A stretch of 64,000 bases of DNA from Datisca glomerata (lineage: Eukaryota > Streptophyta > Magnoliopsida > Cucurbitales > Datiscaceae): NCBI GenBank assembly GCA_003255025.1, contig QANY01007889.1, positions 1,701,911-1,765,910 on the forward strand, in the 5' to 3' direction. The translations under genes were made by a program, and so were the position numbers. Each line of letters starts with the position of its first letter. Positions within the stretch are counted from its first letter, which is position 1. The notes under the pieces are model-generated. The model was not told the origin of the DNA and did no database searches. It saw nothing but the letters and a program-made list of their open reading frames with translations. This document shows, piece by piece, positions 46,697-59,210 of this stretch.

Positions 46697-46895
46697 ACTC
46701 GTTTAAACCCATAACACATTATTGTGATAACAGTGGAGATGTAACAAATTCTAAAAAACCTAGAAGCTATAAGATATCCAAACACATAGAACGTAAATGT
46801 CACCTGAATAGAAAAATTATTCAACATGGAGACGTTGTGGCTACATGTATTTTGATGGTAGACAACCTGACAGATCCATTCAGGTTGTACGAAGT
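46697..46895 (+). pseudogene. Copia RNase H patch inside Ogre/Tat ORF1
   Basis: The frame carries CDNSGDVTNSKKPRSYKISK, HIERKCHLNRKIIQHGD and DNLTDPF. This is the same RNase H tail as in family B (35980-36130). It is about 200 bases with no LTR attached. It is bordered left and right by the CCAATGAGCACGGACT repeat, so ORF1 resumes after it. Confidence 0.85.
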
Positions 46896-47480
46896 ACACC
46901 AATGAGCACGGACTGAGTTAACTCGTTTACAGCCTTTTCTAAGTTTCTATAGAGCTTTGCTATGTATGACCCAGTTCTCAGAAGAAGCTCTGATTTCCTT
47001 CTCCATCTCTGCTCTACAAACCGAGCCATAAACCCTAAACCCTAAACTGAAAGCCCCGAAATCCCTGAGTCATCAAATGATAGTGAAGAACTATTGAAAG
47101 TCCTTGCAATCCTTGAGCACCAAGTTAAAGCGTATCAGAACGTGGCAGAGAAATTGGCAAGAAATAATGATGCTAATGTCGACGCACTAAGATATGATTA
47201 CTAATTGCTGCAACAAAAGCATGACTTGATTCGACAAGGATCGGGGCAGGCTGTGGAACGGCTTAAAGGCTTGGTTATGAGAGCAAGTAATTTGGCAGAA
47301 CAAGCATCATTTTTGAAAAAACATGTTTTGCCCAACCATCCTAATGGGGAGAACTTCTATAAGTTTTTGGCAGAAATCAACAAAGATTTGGTCATTTTGG
47401 TCACTTTGTATAAACTCATATTGCGGAGTAGTGTAGTTGACTTCTACATACTCAAATGTAGTGGATGGATCTACTAATTG
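46896..47480 (+). pseudogene. Ogre/Tat ORF1 C-terminal part
   Basis: After the Copia patch, the frame reads SPESSNDSEELLKVLAILEH upstream of 47205, then LKGLVMRASNLAEQASFLKK and HPNGENFYKFLAEIN. This helical end fits the end of ORF1 before the gag-pol frame. Stops at about 47203 and 47476. Confidence 0.6.
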
Positions 47481-47640
47481 AATGAAATTGAGTACTTTTA
47501 GACTTTCACTTTGCGCATTATAATTTCTCCTGTATAAATTTACTTTCATTATTATTATTGTTTCTTCTTCTTCATTAGCGAAATCTACCATCTCATTTTT
47601 TTATTTTTATTTATTTTAAAAAAACTTTTCAAAGATAGAC
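47481..47640 (+). other. Spacer between ORF1 and gag
   Basis: AT-rich, non-coding. Ogre elements often carry an intron or spacer between ORFs, but no splice pair was determined. Confidence 0.35.
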
Positions 47641-48940
47641 CGTCAACTCCGACATCTCTAGCAAATGCGAGCTCAAGTTAGGGTCATGAACGAGCAAGAA
47701 AGAGAGCAATCACGAGAGAAAATGAAAATATAAATTAGGGAGATAAAAGAGCAAATGGGCAGAGTCATAGAACTCATCACCGCTAGTAAGGGAAAATCAT
47801 GTCTTGAAAATCTGCAAGAGGCTCAATCATCACAAAATCAACTATCAAATGGTACTCCACCTTACCCTTATGGGTTCACTCTAACCTACCAATGTCATCA
47901 GACTGACCACTTTCAGCATGCTTCACCACTAGTAAATATCCAGCACTATCCATTTTGAAATGTCCAGGAAATGATGCAGACAAGGAGAATTTGGTACAAC
48001 CCATCCACAATGTCACTTAACCATAACCAAGCTTTCACTCCACAAGGCGAACTCGCTAATGAGCCAATCATCATACCTGATGTCAATGACCCAAAGGTGC
48101 AGAGGCCTGTTACTAAACCAAGCGAAGACCTGCTGTCAAAAGATAAGCTGGGCTTTTTAGAGGAGTGATTACGCGTCATTGAAAGGTCAGATGTCTATGG
48201 AACCATTGATGCCACTTAATTATATTTGGTCACAGATGTAACCATCCCACACAAATTCAAACTACTTGAATTTGAAAAATATGATGGTAGTACATGCCCG
48301 AGAAGTCACCTTATCATGTGCAGTAGAAAGATGGCTGATTGTGCAAATGATGATAAGTTGTTGATTCATTTCTTTCAAGATAGCTTGTTGGGGCCTGCAT
48401 CTCGCTGGTATATTCAATTGGATAACCAACATATTCAGAGGTGGAAAGATTTAGCTGATGTTTTTCTAAGACAATATAAGTATAACATAAACATAGTTCA
48501 TGACCGTCTAGATCTACAAAGGATGAAGAAAAATCCCACTGAAGGTTTTAAAGAATATGCACAAAGGTGGAGAAAATTAGCTGCTCAGGTACAACCCGCC
48601 TTATCAGAAAATGAGATGGCTACAATGTTTATCAACACTTTAAGATCTCCATTCTATGATAGGATGATTGGAAACGCTTCAAATAACTTTTCTTACATTA
48701 TAGTGATCAGTGAAAGGATTGAATATGGGGTAAAGAATGGAAGAAATTTGGAAGTTGTATCAGATACATCATCCGTAAAAAAAGGGCCGTCGTTGAAGCT
48801 AAAAGAAGGGGATGTACATATGATCAATTTCGGGTACCGGTCACAAGCTGTGAACCCGAGCCAGAATATTCAAAGGATAGTGAAGGGCCTAAATCTACGA
48901 CATCATATGTGGCAAATACCTCACAAATTCTACAATTAAC
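47641..48940 (+). pseudogene. gag: Ogre/Tat gag
   Basis: Start region around RPSTPTSLANASSS near 47640. A proline- and glutamine-rich linker follows (47755-48168). The Retrotrans_gag domain is in the open frame 48226-48939 (237 aa): IPHKFKLLEFEKYDGSTCP, RWYIQLDNQHIQRWKDLADV, FKEYAQRWRKLAAQVQPAL, FINTLRSPFYDRMIG. The gag shell would package element RNA. It is one of the best preserved blocks, but separated from the upstream part by stops near 47956 and 48168. Confidence 0.88.
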
Positions 48941-50121
48941 ACTCTCAACAATCAACATCTTAAAACAACCAAGACTCAGTTTCAGACCACCAACTCACTA
49001 GCAGAATGTTGGTCAGGCTGATCATCCTCAGAGGGGAAATATAAATAATCAACATTTTTCCCAATATGATCCAATCCATATGTCGTATACAGAAGTCCTA
49101 CCACAATTGATATAGAATAATCAATTGGTGTCTATTCCTTATAAACCTTTCCAGCCACCATATCCAAGGTGGTATGATCTGACTGCTCATTGTGATTATC
49201 ATGTTGGGGCATTGGACATTCGATAGAGAATTGCACATCATTAAAGGGTAGAGTACAAGCTTTGATCAAGACTGGATGGTTGGTTGAATTTCAAAAAGGC
49301 TAATGGGAACCCATATATTAATTCCAACTCTCTACCAAATTATGGGAATCCGGCCGTAAACGCAATTGAGGAATCTTTTCCATATGAAAAGAAGGATGTG
49401 GAAGTTGTGAGCATGTCAATGGAAATACTTTTCCATCTTCTTTCTAAAGTAGGGTACATCTACCCAACAAGCTTAAAGGATGAAGGCATTTCTAAGAAGC
49501 ATATGCATGACTTTGATTGTTTGTTTCATATGATGTGGATGGGCATACAATTGAGATGTGCTGATTTTAAAATGGAAGTGCAAAGGTTGGTGGATGAAAA
49601 GATACTTGCAATAAGTCATAAAGGAGAAAGAAAATACCAAGAAGATGACTCTTTAGTCCTCATGATTACTAAAGAATCATCTGAAGTAAATATTGAAGTG
49701 TCGTCTTATATCACAAAACCTCTCATAATACATTGTAAGGAAAGTCAACTCTCACCATTACGTCTTATGCTCTGATGCCCATCACCATCCAAATACAGGG
49801 TGCATTTTCTTACAAAGGTTCAAGAGCACTACTATGGAGGCACGAATATGAGGCTATTGTAAGCAGTAACGACAGAACTCAAGCGCAAAATCCGTCAGAG
49901 CTCGATCTCCCCATAACTAATATTTCAAGAGTAGGTGGGATGACCAGGAGTGGTAGATGCTACATGCCAGAAGTTTTGAGAATGGATAAAAACGACGAGG
50001 TTGAATAGCAAATGAAAGGGAAAGCAAAAAAAGCGACAATGGTCGTGAGCTCCAAAAAGAGATGTATAGCAGCCAAGTGATAGACCCAGATATAATAAGA
50101 GGTATAGAATAAGAAAGAACA
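48941..50121 (+). pseudogene. Ogre/Tat gag-protease linker
   Basis: A degraded zinc-like or linker stretch (48941-49283, stops) is followed by open frame 49284-49775, with NSLPNYGNPAVNAIEES, the conserved 'LPNHGGPGVNAI' type motif seen after gag in Tat elements. A second frame, 49775-50008, carries TNISRVGGMTRSGRCYMP. No catalytic motif is expected here. Confidence 0.65.
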
Positions 50122-50940
50122 GTGTATAAGGTGATAGAACAACTTAACCACTTACATGCTCACATATCTTTACTATCACTTTTTCTTAATTTTGAACCAC
50201 ATCGCCAAGCATTATTGAAGGTTTTGAATCAAGCATATGTCTGTCATGACATTATGGTGGAAAAGTTGAGTGGAATTGTGGAAAATATTACCGCACCAAA
50301 TTTTATCACTTTCACAGATGATGAAATCACTACCTATGGTACTGTACAGACCAGAGCTCTACATATATTCATGAAACGTAGGAATTATGTTGTTGCAAAA
50401 GTATTGATTGATAATGACTCGTCTCAAAATGTAATGCAAGGGTCCACACTAGCAAAGCTCCATGTGGACGCAACACATATGCAGTCGAGTATGATGATAG
50501 TAAGAGTATTCGATGGTACCCAAAGAGAAGTAGTTGGCAACATAGAGATACAAATTTTAATCGGGTCATGCCTATTAAATATTGTTTTTCAAGTGATGGA
50601 CATAAATCCAACATATAATTTTCTTTTAGGTCGACCATAAATTCACTCTACTGGGCCAGTATCGTCTTCCTTACATCAGAAGTTAAAATTTATAATGGAT
50701 CATAAACTCATTTGTATATATGGGGAAGAAAATTTATTGGTATCCAAGCCGTTCACCATGCCATATGATAAGGCGGAAGAAGAAGCATTGGAGTGCTCAT
50801 TTCAATCATTGGAGTGCTCATTTCAATCATTGGAGTGCTCATTTCAATCATTGGAGATTGCGAACACCAATTTGTTACCAGTGGGAAACTCGCTCCAATG
50901 CCAAGCCTATCAAAAACATCTCAGATGGTGGTAAAATTGA
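50122..50940 (+). pseudogene. Ogre/Tat aspartic protease region
   Basis: The frame 50122-50640 (172 aa) has EKLSGIVENITAPNFITFTD, then KVLIDNDSSQNVM and YNFLLGRP. The retropepsin active site normally reads D-N-G-S or D-T-G-A; here Gly is Asp (DNDSS), so catalysis would be lost. A stop follows LLGRP directly (50638-50640). The frame 50695-50934 continues with HKLICIYGEENLLV and the 21-base repeat described separately. Confidence 0.8.
50788..50850 (+). repeat. 21-bp in-frame triplication (LECSFQS)
   Basis: ATTGGAGTGCTCATTTCAATC occurs three times without a mismatch. As the unit is a multiple of three, the frame is kept through seven-residue repeats. Confidence 0.95.
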
Positions 50941-51848
50941 TGATAAAAGGGGGATACAAGCCAGGCTAAGGACTCGAGAGTGAGCATCAAAGCATAAATA
51001 AGTTAATCGATTGGAACAAGAATGGGTAAAGGTTTGGGCTTGGATATACACCGACCAAGGCTGATAGAGGGAGAGTAGAAGCTCAGAAGAAAGAAAGGAG
51101 GATTGCTGGGCTCGAAAATAGGGAATTTGATATGGAAATGGCAATCATACCTCATATTTCTGAATCCTTCAGAAGTGGGGGAATTTCATATGAAGAACCA
51201 GTTACAATAGAGCAGTACGACCTTGAAGATGATACTGCCCAGCTTTCAATATCTGCAATCTTAGGAAAATCATCAAGTGCGAGCACAGAGTACTTGGTTT
51301 CTCGATAGGATTCAGATCATAAGCTTAACAATTAAAATATCACTGAGCTGCTAGTGCTTCTTGGGAATTTTCAAGAGTAATGTGTTCAAATGCCAAAATT
51401 CTAATGATTTTGCCCAACGCCTTAGGAATTTCGTTGTTATGGGCCTATATTCTCGTATGTTTCATGTCATCTCTTTGAATGAAAGTTTAAAAACTTATTT
51501 CATTTTCTTTTGTTAATGATAAATACAATTCTAGTTCTTTTTTGTTCTTCCTTTTATGTCTACTTTTTTCCATTTCTAAAATAATGTCCATAGTCATGCA
51601 TTGTTTATTTTCTTTTCTCGCCTTCATTTCATCCAATAATCTGATTCAGGTTTGAGAACGCTGATTTTGATTCTTAGCATAGAGTCAGATGAAAGTGACG
51701 AGGATAATTTTGAATCATCTCCAAAAATGTTAAGAATGGTAGAAGAGGAGGATAAAATAACTCAACATTATCAAGAGTTAACGAATGTGATAAATTTAGG
51801 ATTGGATGGAGAGACAAAAAAGTCCAAATTGACACTTCTAGGACAAGT
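50941..51848 (+). pseudogene. Ogre/Tat protease-RT linker
   Basis: A degraded G-patch-like phrase (MGKGLGLDI) near 51025 and an acidic frame (51652-51867, DESDEDNFESSPKMLRMVEE) precede RT. About 51360-51650 is AT-rich and non-coding. Confidence 0.55.
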
Positions 51849-52207
51849 GAAAGCCGCCGAAAATTAATATCAAGAAATATATTGACGTCTTTGCATGGTC
51901 TTAACAAGATATATCAGGTCTAGACACTGATATCGTGGTTCATCATTTGCCACTTATGCCTGAAAGTAAATGAGTGCGATAAAATTTACAGAAAATGAAA
52001 CCAGACATGCTGGTACAGATCAAAGAAGAAGTTAAAAAGCAAGTAAATATAAGTTTTCTAGAAGTAGCAAAATATCCTGGATGGGTTACTAACATAATCC
52101 CAGTACCGAAGAAAAATGAGAAGGTAAGGATGTGCAATGGGGTTAGCCCCAAGGATAATTTTTAATTACTCCATGTCGATGTCTGAGTAGATAACCATGC
52201 AGGATAT
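51849..52207 (+). pseudogene. Ogre/Tat reverse transcriptase, N-terminal part
   Basis: In one frame with stops: IDVFAWS then a stop, then HHLPLMPESK, then QIKEEVKKQVNISFLEVAKY and NIIPVPKKNEKVRMC. This is the start of a Gypsy RT domain. It stops at 52207, where the Athila LTR begins, and resumes at 62986. Confidence 0.85.
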
Positions 52208-53373
52208 TGATGGGTGTCGAATCCACAAAAAATAAAACCAACACAGTCCTAAAGTAGATATATTATAGTAGGGGTTAGTAGGATCGTCTACTCAAGGAAA
52301 TGGATGATTTCAATTCTTCTTTAACCAAGGAATAAACCAAATAATCAAAAGGATTTTAGAAAGTGTAAAAATCAATGACAATAAACTAAATTAAATTAAA
52401 AACATTTAGTCAATCAAAGAGAAAATCAATTTATCAAAATTTCTAGCCAAAGGCTTAATTTTCAGATTGGTGAATTGATCATTGAAGCAAATAATTACTT
52501 TATTAATTAAATGAATCAGTTATAATTATTGGTCAGCCCAGCATAATCAATTTCTCCTTAAATCATAGAATAATTTGGTCGACCGAAGTGGGTGTTTATT
52601 TAAGTTAGATTGCGCAATCCAAATATTTTCTGAGGTTACCTTTTTTCACAATATTAGAAAGTCATACGATTACGGATATGAATTTCTAATTGGTTGTGTA
52701 GCGTTATTCAATTAATGCAACTGGTCATTTTTTGCAAAAAACTAAACTAACACTAATAATATGAAGTATAGAATTGCACAAACATAAAAAGAATAAAAGA
52801 ATAAAAATAAATTCAGATCTCACACTCCTTTGAATATCAATCTTCAATTAACCTCTAACTAGATAAGAGATCTAGTTACTCATAATTGAGTAAATAGAAG
52901 TTCCAGGTTTGAATAATAATTTCCAAGGAAAAAAATAAAATTCTGAAAATAATTCAGAAGTCCCCCCTTAACCGCCAAAACAATATATATATATATCATT
53001 TGATAAACTCCTAAACCTAGATAAAATAGGAAAAGATAATTGTATCTCTATTATAGATCAATCCTCCTCAAATTTGACTTCCCTGATTGGAAGTTTTTCA
53101 TATTTAAACAAAATCAAAATCTGATTTGTCATTTTTTTCAATTCGTTGGCAACAAACAAGTCTTGCCCATGGCTAAAGCACCAACAAAGTGACAGAATTC
53201 TTTTATAACCAAGTATCAACAAAATCCAATCTTTTAGCTTTATCTTTGCTTCTTTCCTATCCTAGAACCATAAAATGAAAATTAAGTAAGATCCTCCCAC
53301 AAAATATGATTAACCAGACTAATTATCGAAGAAATAATAATAAAATAAATGTATAATTTACGAACTATCAAAC
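52208..53373 (-). repeat. 3' LTR of Athila
   Basis: Colinear with 61716-62985. It lacks about 100 bases present near 62060-62165 of the other copy. Its outer edge is TGATGGGTGTCG on the plus strand. Its inner edge abuts GGGGGAG on the minus strand and is degraded (TTTGATAG for TGTCTGATAG). Confidence 0.85.
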
Positions 53374-54597
53374 TCCCCCATACTTATAACATGCTTGCCC
53401 TTAAGCATGAACTCAAAAATTTAACCTCCAAAATTAATTATACCCCAACTATCTGTCTCAATTCTGAGTTATTCAACCATAGGAATTTCAACCTCATAAC
53501 AAATAGAAAACTAGCAAATCCAAACGCATTTTCAAAAGTTTACAACTTTGGCCAAACACTTCTTAAGACTCTTTCTACGTTTCAAACGAATAAGTACCAA
53601 TTTTATTTCAACACACAATGTATAGCCAAATATAATTAAACTAATCCATAACAGAACAGTGACTCAAAACCTGCCAATAATTGAAGCATTCCTTAATAAA
53701 ATCAAACCAAGCACCAAGAACCTATTTCAGCAATATTTTTCTTCTTCTTTTTTTTTGTCTGAGATGTCATTCAACTTTTTTTTGAATGAATGCACCGAGG
53801 GAGCACACCTCCATGCATACAACTTAGTTCATTATATCACACTCTTAGATTGCTACTAGCTCAACTCATGAATGATTAAATATTGGCTTATGTTCTAGTC
53901 AATTTCGGTCCAATTAAGGAGCAAACTCTCCCATCAGCGGTCTTTTCCAGTCACAAAGCTCAATATCGAGACTTTGCTTAAGGAGAACAAGTGTCGTGCC
54001 ACTTGAACCGACCATTGAAGGTGAGCCAACAACTGGCAATTAGCGGAGTGAAAATTATTCATTTATTTATTATTATTTTGGTTCTTGGCATCACGCAAAA
54101 TTCAATTCATGCAATCAAATTATGGCAAGTCTCAAGTTATGTTCTAATTGTAGACTGATTATGCCAATTAAGCACCAGCAATTTATGTTAGTCTTCTTTT
54201 GTTAAGGCTTATTTTGTTTGAATTTAAGAGATTTCTAAAGAAGAGTCCAACCAAAATTGTAAACTAAGGAAAATACATTTTAGCTAAGCTATTTAAATAT
54301 TTGCTGCAAGATTGATACTTCTATAATTGAATAACTACAAAATTAATCAACAAACTAATTTATTCTAAGATGAATCCTAAATCAGTAAGTTAAAGACCAA
54401 AACAGATAAAAATTAAGAAAAATAGCAAGCTATAAGGAAAGAAAAACTATTAAAACAACATACTAAAGCTAAGAAACATACACAAATTAGTAAAAGGGTC
54501 CACGCCCCCGTACTTAGTCCAAAATTTGTCTCAAAGTTAAAAGCAATAAAAATAAGAAAGGCAAAGTAACAAAATGGGAAGTGAAAGTGAAACTCCC
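53374..54597 (-). other. Athila 3' untranslated region and polypurine tract
   Basis: On the minus strand the tract TATGGGGGAG directly precedes the LTR (about 53373-53383). The rest has no convincing gene. The frames at 53349-53859 (plus) have no motif. Confidence 0.6.
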
Positions 54598-55252
54598 CTA
54601 CTGCCGTCGTGGAACATGAAGGATGCACAATTCCTCACGTATGGCTACGATGTTCCTATCCATGCGGTCTATTTGTTCTTGCATTGATGTTAAAAATTCC
54701 TCAACGGGCTGGAAATGGGCAGTAAATGGGGAAAGGAAAGGTGGAACATTGGTGGGTGGTGCTTGCGGTGCGCTATTTGAAAAGGAACCATAGAAGTATC
54801 TATGTTCTCTTGGCATGATGGATCCTGCAGAAGCAAAGCAAGGAAGGTTGTTGCGCCGATAACAGCCCCATGTTATCTAAACATTTCAAATCAAGTGGAG
54901 CTGTTGTGTTGGCGATATGCAGAGAATGGTTGTCTAGATCAAGCACACCTAAATTTACAGCTAACTGAGTTATGTAAGATCTTAGGATTAAAGGTAGCTT
55001 AAAGGAAATAACATTATTAAATTGTATAGCTAACCAAAATCCCAAGTTAACCTTATGTCCTTTTTGCATACACCACATGAAAAATAACTCAGTTTTGGGC
55101 ACGAAAGCAGGGGAGTCTTTTCTGCCAGAGAAATTAAATGCAAGGAACCTATGTAAGTACTTCAAAGCCCCATTGTGAAAGAATATATCTTTGGAATGAC
55201 TAGGGCTATAAACAAGGTCATCATTTTGTGTTAATTCACAATAGTAATTCAA
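54598..55252 (-). pseudogene. Athila third ORF (env-position protein)
   Basis: The frame 55252-54800 (150 aa) carries TELFFMWCMQKGHKVNLGFW, LAIQFNNVISFKLPLILRSY and ITQLAVNLGVLDL. This is the conserved region of the protein in the third-ORF position of Athila elements. The following frame 54816-54598 has a proline-rich stretch and a helix (SMQEQIDRMDRNIVAIREEL). The function in the family is unknown. There is a frameshift between the two. Confidence 0.6.
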
Positions 55253-55969
55253 TGGTTCAAATGCATTATCAAAGTCATAAAAGCTGTGCAGATAACCTAA
55301 ACTAAAAACTTAATTTTCCTTTATTAAACCTAAAGCAAGATTAAATTCGAAAATAGACATTCCAAAATATTCACCCATCTATCTGAACTTAACAACATTT
55401 GGAGTGTATTTCCTCACTGAGTGATTGTTGTGTTGGTTCCATTGAGGTTGATGGGGATTCAACGTTTAATGGTGGTCTTTTAGTTCTTCGTTTGGTGCTT
55501 ATTTGTTTGATCCTCATAGCTTGTGGTTTGGAGTGGAAAGGAAGAAGGAAATGGAGTGGGAAATTAGGGATTCGATATGAAGGATAGTAAAAGTAAAATA
55601 GTATATTAATAATTTTATTTGTATTATGTGTAACTGGGTTTTGGTCGAAAGACCATGGTCCATTTACACTTAATATTTTTTTATAACTGACACTAAAAAT
55701 TTGAGATTGTAAAAAAACTCCATGGGACCTACAAAAAGATAAAATAATCGAATCAAAGAAAACTTAAATTAAAGGTTGAATGACACAATAAAATCAAAAA
55801 AGAACAAGAAAAAGAAAAAAACTAAAATTAAATGAAAAGAACTAAATAGAATAAAACTAAATTAGGCGTGGGCACACCTAAATTAGGTTGCCTCCCAATT
55901 AGCGCCCTTATTTAACGTCTTAGACTGGGCATTGTCTTTGCCTTCAATCTTACTGCATGGCCTTGTCCA
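55253..55969 (-). other. Spacer between Athila pol and third ORF
   Basis: Contains the conserved phrase CTAATTGGGAGGCAACCTAA (minus strand, about 55880-55900), usual after Athila integrase. The rest is AT-rich, with a degraded start of the third ORF around 55253-55400. Confidence 0.55.
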
Positions 55970-57290
55970 GTCATATTTCATCACCAACTTGCACCTGAAA
56001 ATTCTCATAAAATGGTTTCAACCTCTGGCCATTAATTTTGAAAATCTCGTTAGTCTCTAATATTTCGACACCACCATGAGAATAAACATTAGTAACGATA
56101 AAAGGACCTATCCACTTAGACTTTAATTTCTCAGGAAACAATTTCAAACGTGAATGAAAAAGTAAAACTTTCTGTCCAATAGAAAATTACTTTCTAGAAA
56201 TTATAGAATCATGGAGGGCCTTAGTCCTTTCTTTATAAATTCTGAAATTCTCATATGTATCCCTTCTAATTTCTTCCAGCTCAAGGATATCTAACTTTCT
56301 CTTTTCACTAGCCTTATCTAAGCTCAAGTTGCACTACTTTACTCCCCAGTAGGCTCTAGGTTCCAGCTCAACTTGTAGATGGCAAGGTTTTCCAAATACT
56401 AATCGATATGGGGACATACCAATGGGCGTCTTATAGGCTGTCTTGTATATGCCCATAATGCATCCTCCAAACGTGACCTCCAATCCTTTTTATTTGGATT
56501 CACAGTCTTTTCCAAAATAGATTTTACCTCCCTATTAGACACTTCTGCCTGACCACTTGTCTGAGGGTGGTAGGTTGTTGAAGTACGATGTGTAACATTA
56601 TACTTTTTGAAGAGAGTCTCCACCAATTTGTTACAGAAGTGTGTTGCTCTGTCGCTGATCATTGCTCGAGGCACTCCAAACTTATTAAAAATATGAGACT
56701 TGAAAAAAATCTATAACAGTTTTAGTTGTGTTAGTCCGAGTAGCCTTGGCTTCAATCCATTTTGACACGTAGTCAACAACAAGCAAAATATAGACATTTC
56801 CAAAAGAAGATGGAAAAGGCCTCATAAAGTCAATGCCACATACATCGAAGATTCCACATATCAGAATTGGATTAAGTGGCATTTGATCTCTAGGTCCTAA
56901 GTCACCAGTTCTTTGACATCTAGCACATGACTTGCAAAACATATACGTATCATAAAATAAACTAGGCCAAAACAGTCCACATTCTAAAACTTTCCTACCT
57001 GTTCTTTAGGTCCAAAATGTCCACCACATGCATATGAATGACAGAATTGTAAAATAGAATCAACCTCATTGTCAGGTATACATCTTCTAATAATCTTATC
57101 AATACAATGTTTCCATAAATAAGGATCATCCCACACATAATGACAAGCTTCCCTCTTAATTTTTTCTTTTGTCGCTCTAGTCAACTCACTCGGTAAAGTT
57201 CCAGTAACTAAATAGTTGACAATGTCAGCATACCAAGGGGCTAAAATACTTATAGAAGAGGTGTTCATCCAGAAATTCATCTTTCAATGT
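55970..57290 (-). pseudogene. Athila integrase, broken
   Basis: The frame 57280-56984 holds the zinc-binding region (HSYACGGHFGPKEQVGK). 56942-56685 has CARCQRTGDL, then VCGIDFMRPFPSSFGNVYI with the first Asp, and VVDYVSKWIEA. 56674-56399 has ISDRATHF, where Arg replaces the usual Gly after the second Asp, and [15 protein letters not shown] with the Glu. The C-terminal part (about 56390-55990) reads [18 protein letters not shown] and [10 protein letters not shown]. At least two frameshifts are present. Confidence 0.85.
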
Positions 57291-57545
57291 AGTTGGAGGA
57301 TGACTTAATGGTAAATGACTCAAGTGATCAACAACAAAATTTTCTGGGCCTTTTTTGTCTCGTATCTCCAGATCAAATTCTGGTAAAAAAAAGTATCCAT
57401 CTGATCAGCCTTGGCTTTGCATCCTTCTTGCGAATAAAATACCGTAAAGTTGCATGATCATAATTGACAATCACTTTAGTACCAAGCAAATAACATGTGA
57501 ACTATTTCCTATACGATGTCCTAAAATAGCACCCACGGTTTGATT
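57291..57545 (-). pseudogene. Athila RNase H remnant
   Basis: Minus-strand text: [20 protein letters not shown], then [20 protein letters not shown]. This is the RNase H-to-linker region with frameshifts. The part with the catalytic residues appears shortened. Confidence 0.65.
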
Positions 57546-59210
57546 GTTGGCATTGCACATGATCTCAAAAGGGCATTCCCAATTCGGTGGTTGAATTATT
57601 GGGACTGTCACCAACATCTCCTTCAATGTATCAAATGCATTATTACAATCTTCATTAAATTCAAATGTCACTTCTTTTTGTAGTAATTTACACAAGGGTT
57701 GAGCGATTTTGGAGAAGTCTTTTATGAATCGTTGGTAGAAACCTGCATGATCAAGAAAAGAACGAACTTCCCGCACATTTACGGGATAAGGTAAAGACTT
57801 AATCACATCAATTTTAGCCTTATCAACCTGGATACCCTTAGAAGATACTATATGTCCTAGAATTAGACCTTGATCCACCATAAAATGACATTTTTCATAA
57901 TTTAACACCGAATTGCATTCTTTGCATCTTTTAAGAACCTTCGCTAAATTAATTAAGCAAGGATCAAAAGAGTCACCATAGATAGTAAAACCTTCCATGA
58001 ATACTTCTATGGTTGGCGTTGCACATGATCTCAAAAGGGAGTTCCCAATTCGGTGGTTTAATTATTGGGACTGTCACCAACATCTCCTTCAATGTATCAA
58101 ATGCCTTCTTACAATCTTCATTAAATTCAAATGTCACTTCTTTTTGTAGTAATTTACACAAGGGTTGAGCGATTTTGGAGAAGTCTTTTATGAATCGTCA
58201 GTAGAAACCTGCATGATCAAGAAAAGAACGAACTTCCCGCACACTTACGGGGTAAGATAAAGACTTAATCACATCAATTTTAGCCTTATCAATCTCAATA
58301 CCCTTAGAAGATACTATATGTCCTAAAATTAGACCTTGATCCACCATAAAATGACATTTTTCATAATTTAACACCAAACTGCATTCTTTGCGTCTTTTAA
58401 GTACCTTAGCTAAATTAATTAAGCAAGCATCAAAAGAGTCACCATAGATAGTAAAATCATCAATGAATACTTCTATGATATTTTCCACATATTCAGAAAA
58501 GATACTTACCATACACCTTTGGAAAGTTACTGGTGCGTTGCAAAGGTCGATTGGCATTCGTTTGTAACGAAGGTGACAAATGGATAAGTGAACATCATTT
58601 TCTCTTGATCCTCTGGTGCCACTGGAATTTGGTAAAAACCCGAATAACCATCAAGACAACAATAGTGAGTTTTACCAGCTAATCTTTTGAGCATTTGATC
58701 GATGAAAAGAAGTGGAAAATTGTCTTTTCTAGTTGAAGAATTCAACTTCCTATAATCAATACAAACTCTCTAACCATTTTGAACTCGAGTGGGGACGAAC
58801 TCACAAGCATCATTTTCGACAACAGTGATACTCGTTTTCTTAGGTACCATCTAAACTGGACTTACTTACTTACTGTCAAAAATAGGATAGATCATACCTG
58901 CATCTAATAACTTCAATATCTTCTTTTTTACCACTTCTATCATTGGTGGGTTCAGTTGACGTTGTGCCTCCCTAGTCGGCTTACTTTCTTGCTCCAAATG
59001 AATTCTATGCATGCATATAGATGGACTGATACCTTTGATATCAGCAATAGTCCACCCAATGGCTTCTTTATGCTCCTTAATTATACGAATCAACTCATTT
59101 TCATCCAATTCAATTAGCTTGCTAGAAATTATCACAGGAAGAGTTTGCTCATCACACAAATAGGCATACTTTAGGTGATTGGGCAACGCTTTCAATTCCA
59201 ATTTAGGTGC
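57471..59210 (-). pseudogene. Athila reverse transcriptase, with internal duplication
   Basis: The frame 59201-58866 begins MELKALPNHLKYAYL and has IGWTIADIKGISPSICMHRI. 58745-58527 has RKDNFPLLFIDQMLKRLAGK and YCCLDGYSGFYQIPVAPEDQ. 58557-58198 has IIEVFIDDFTIYGDSFDACL, with the FxDD catalytic pair, and NYEKCHFMVDQGLILGHIVS. The second copy of this segment follows at 58034-57471. It would have copied element RNA to DNA; stops, a frameshift at the LPFGL region and the duplication prevent this. Confidence 0.9.
57546..58477 (-). repeat. 466-bp tandem duplication inside Athila RT
   Basis: 57546-58011 and 58012-58477 align end to end, starting at the plus-strand phrase GTTGGC(A/G)TTGCACATG. Each covers the RT from the catalytic region (FIDDF in the upstream copy on the minus strand, degraded to FMEGF in the other) to FEIMCNA. 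The period is 466, not a multiple of three, so it shifts the frame. Confidence 0.95.
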
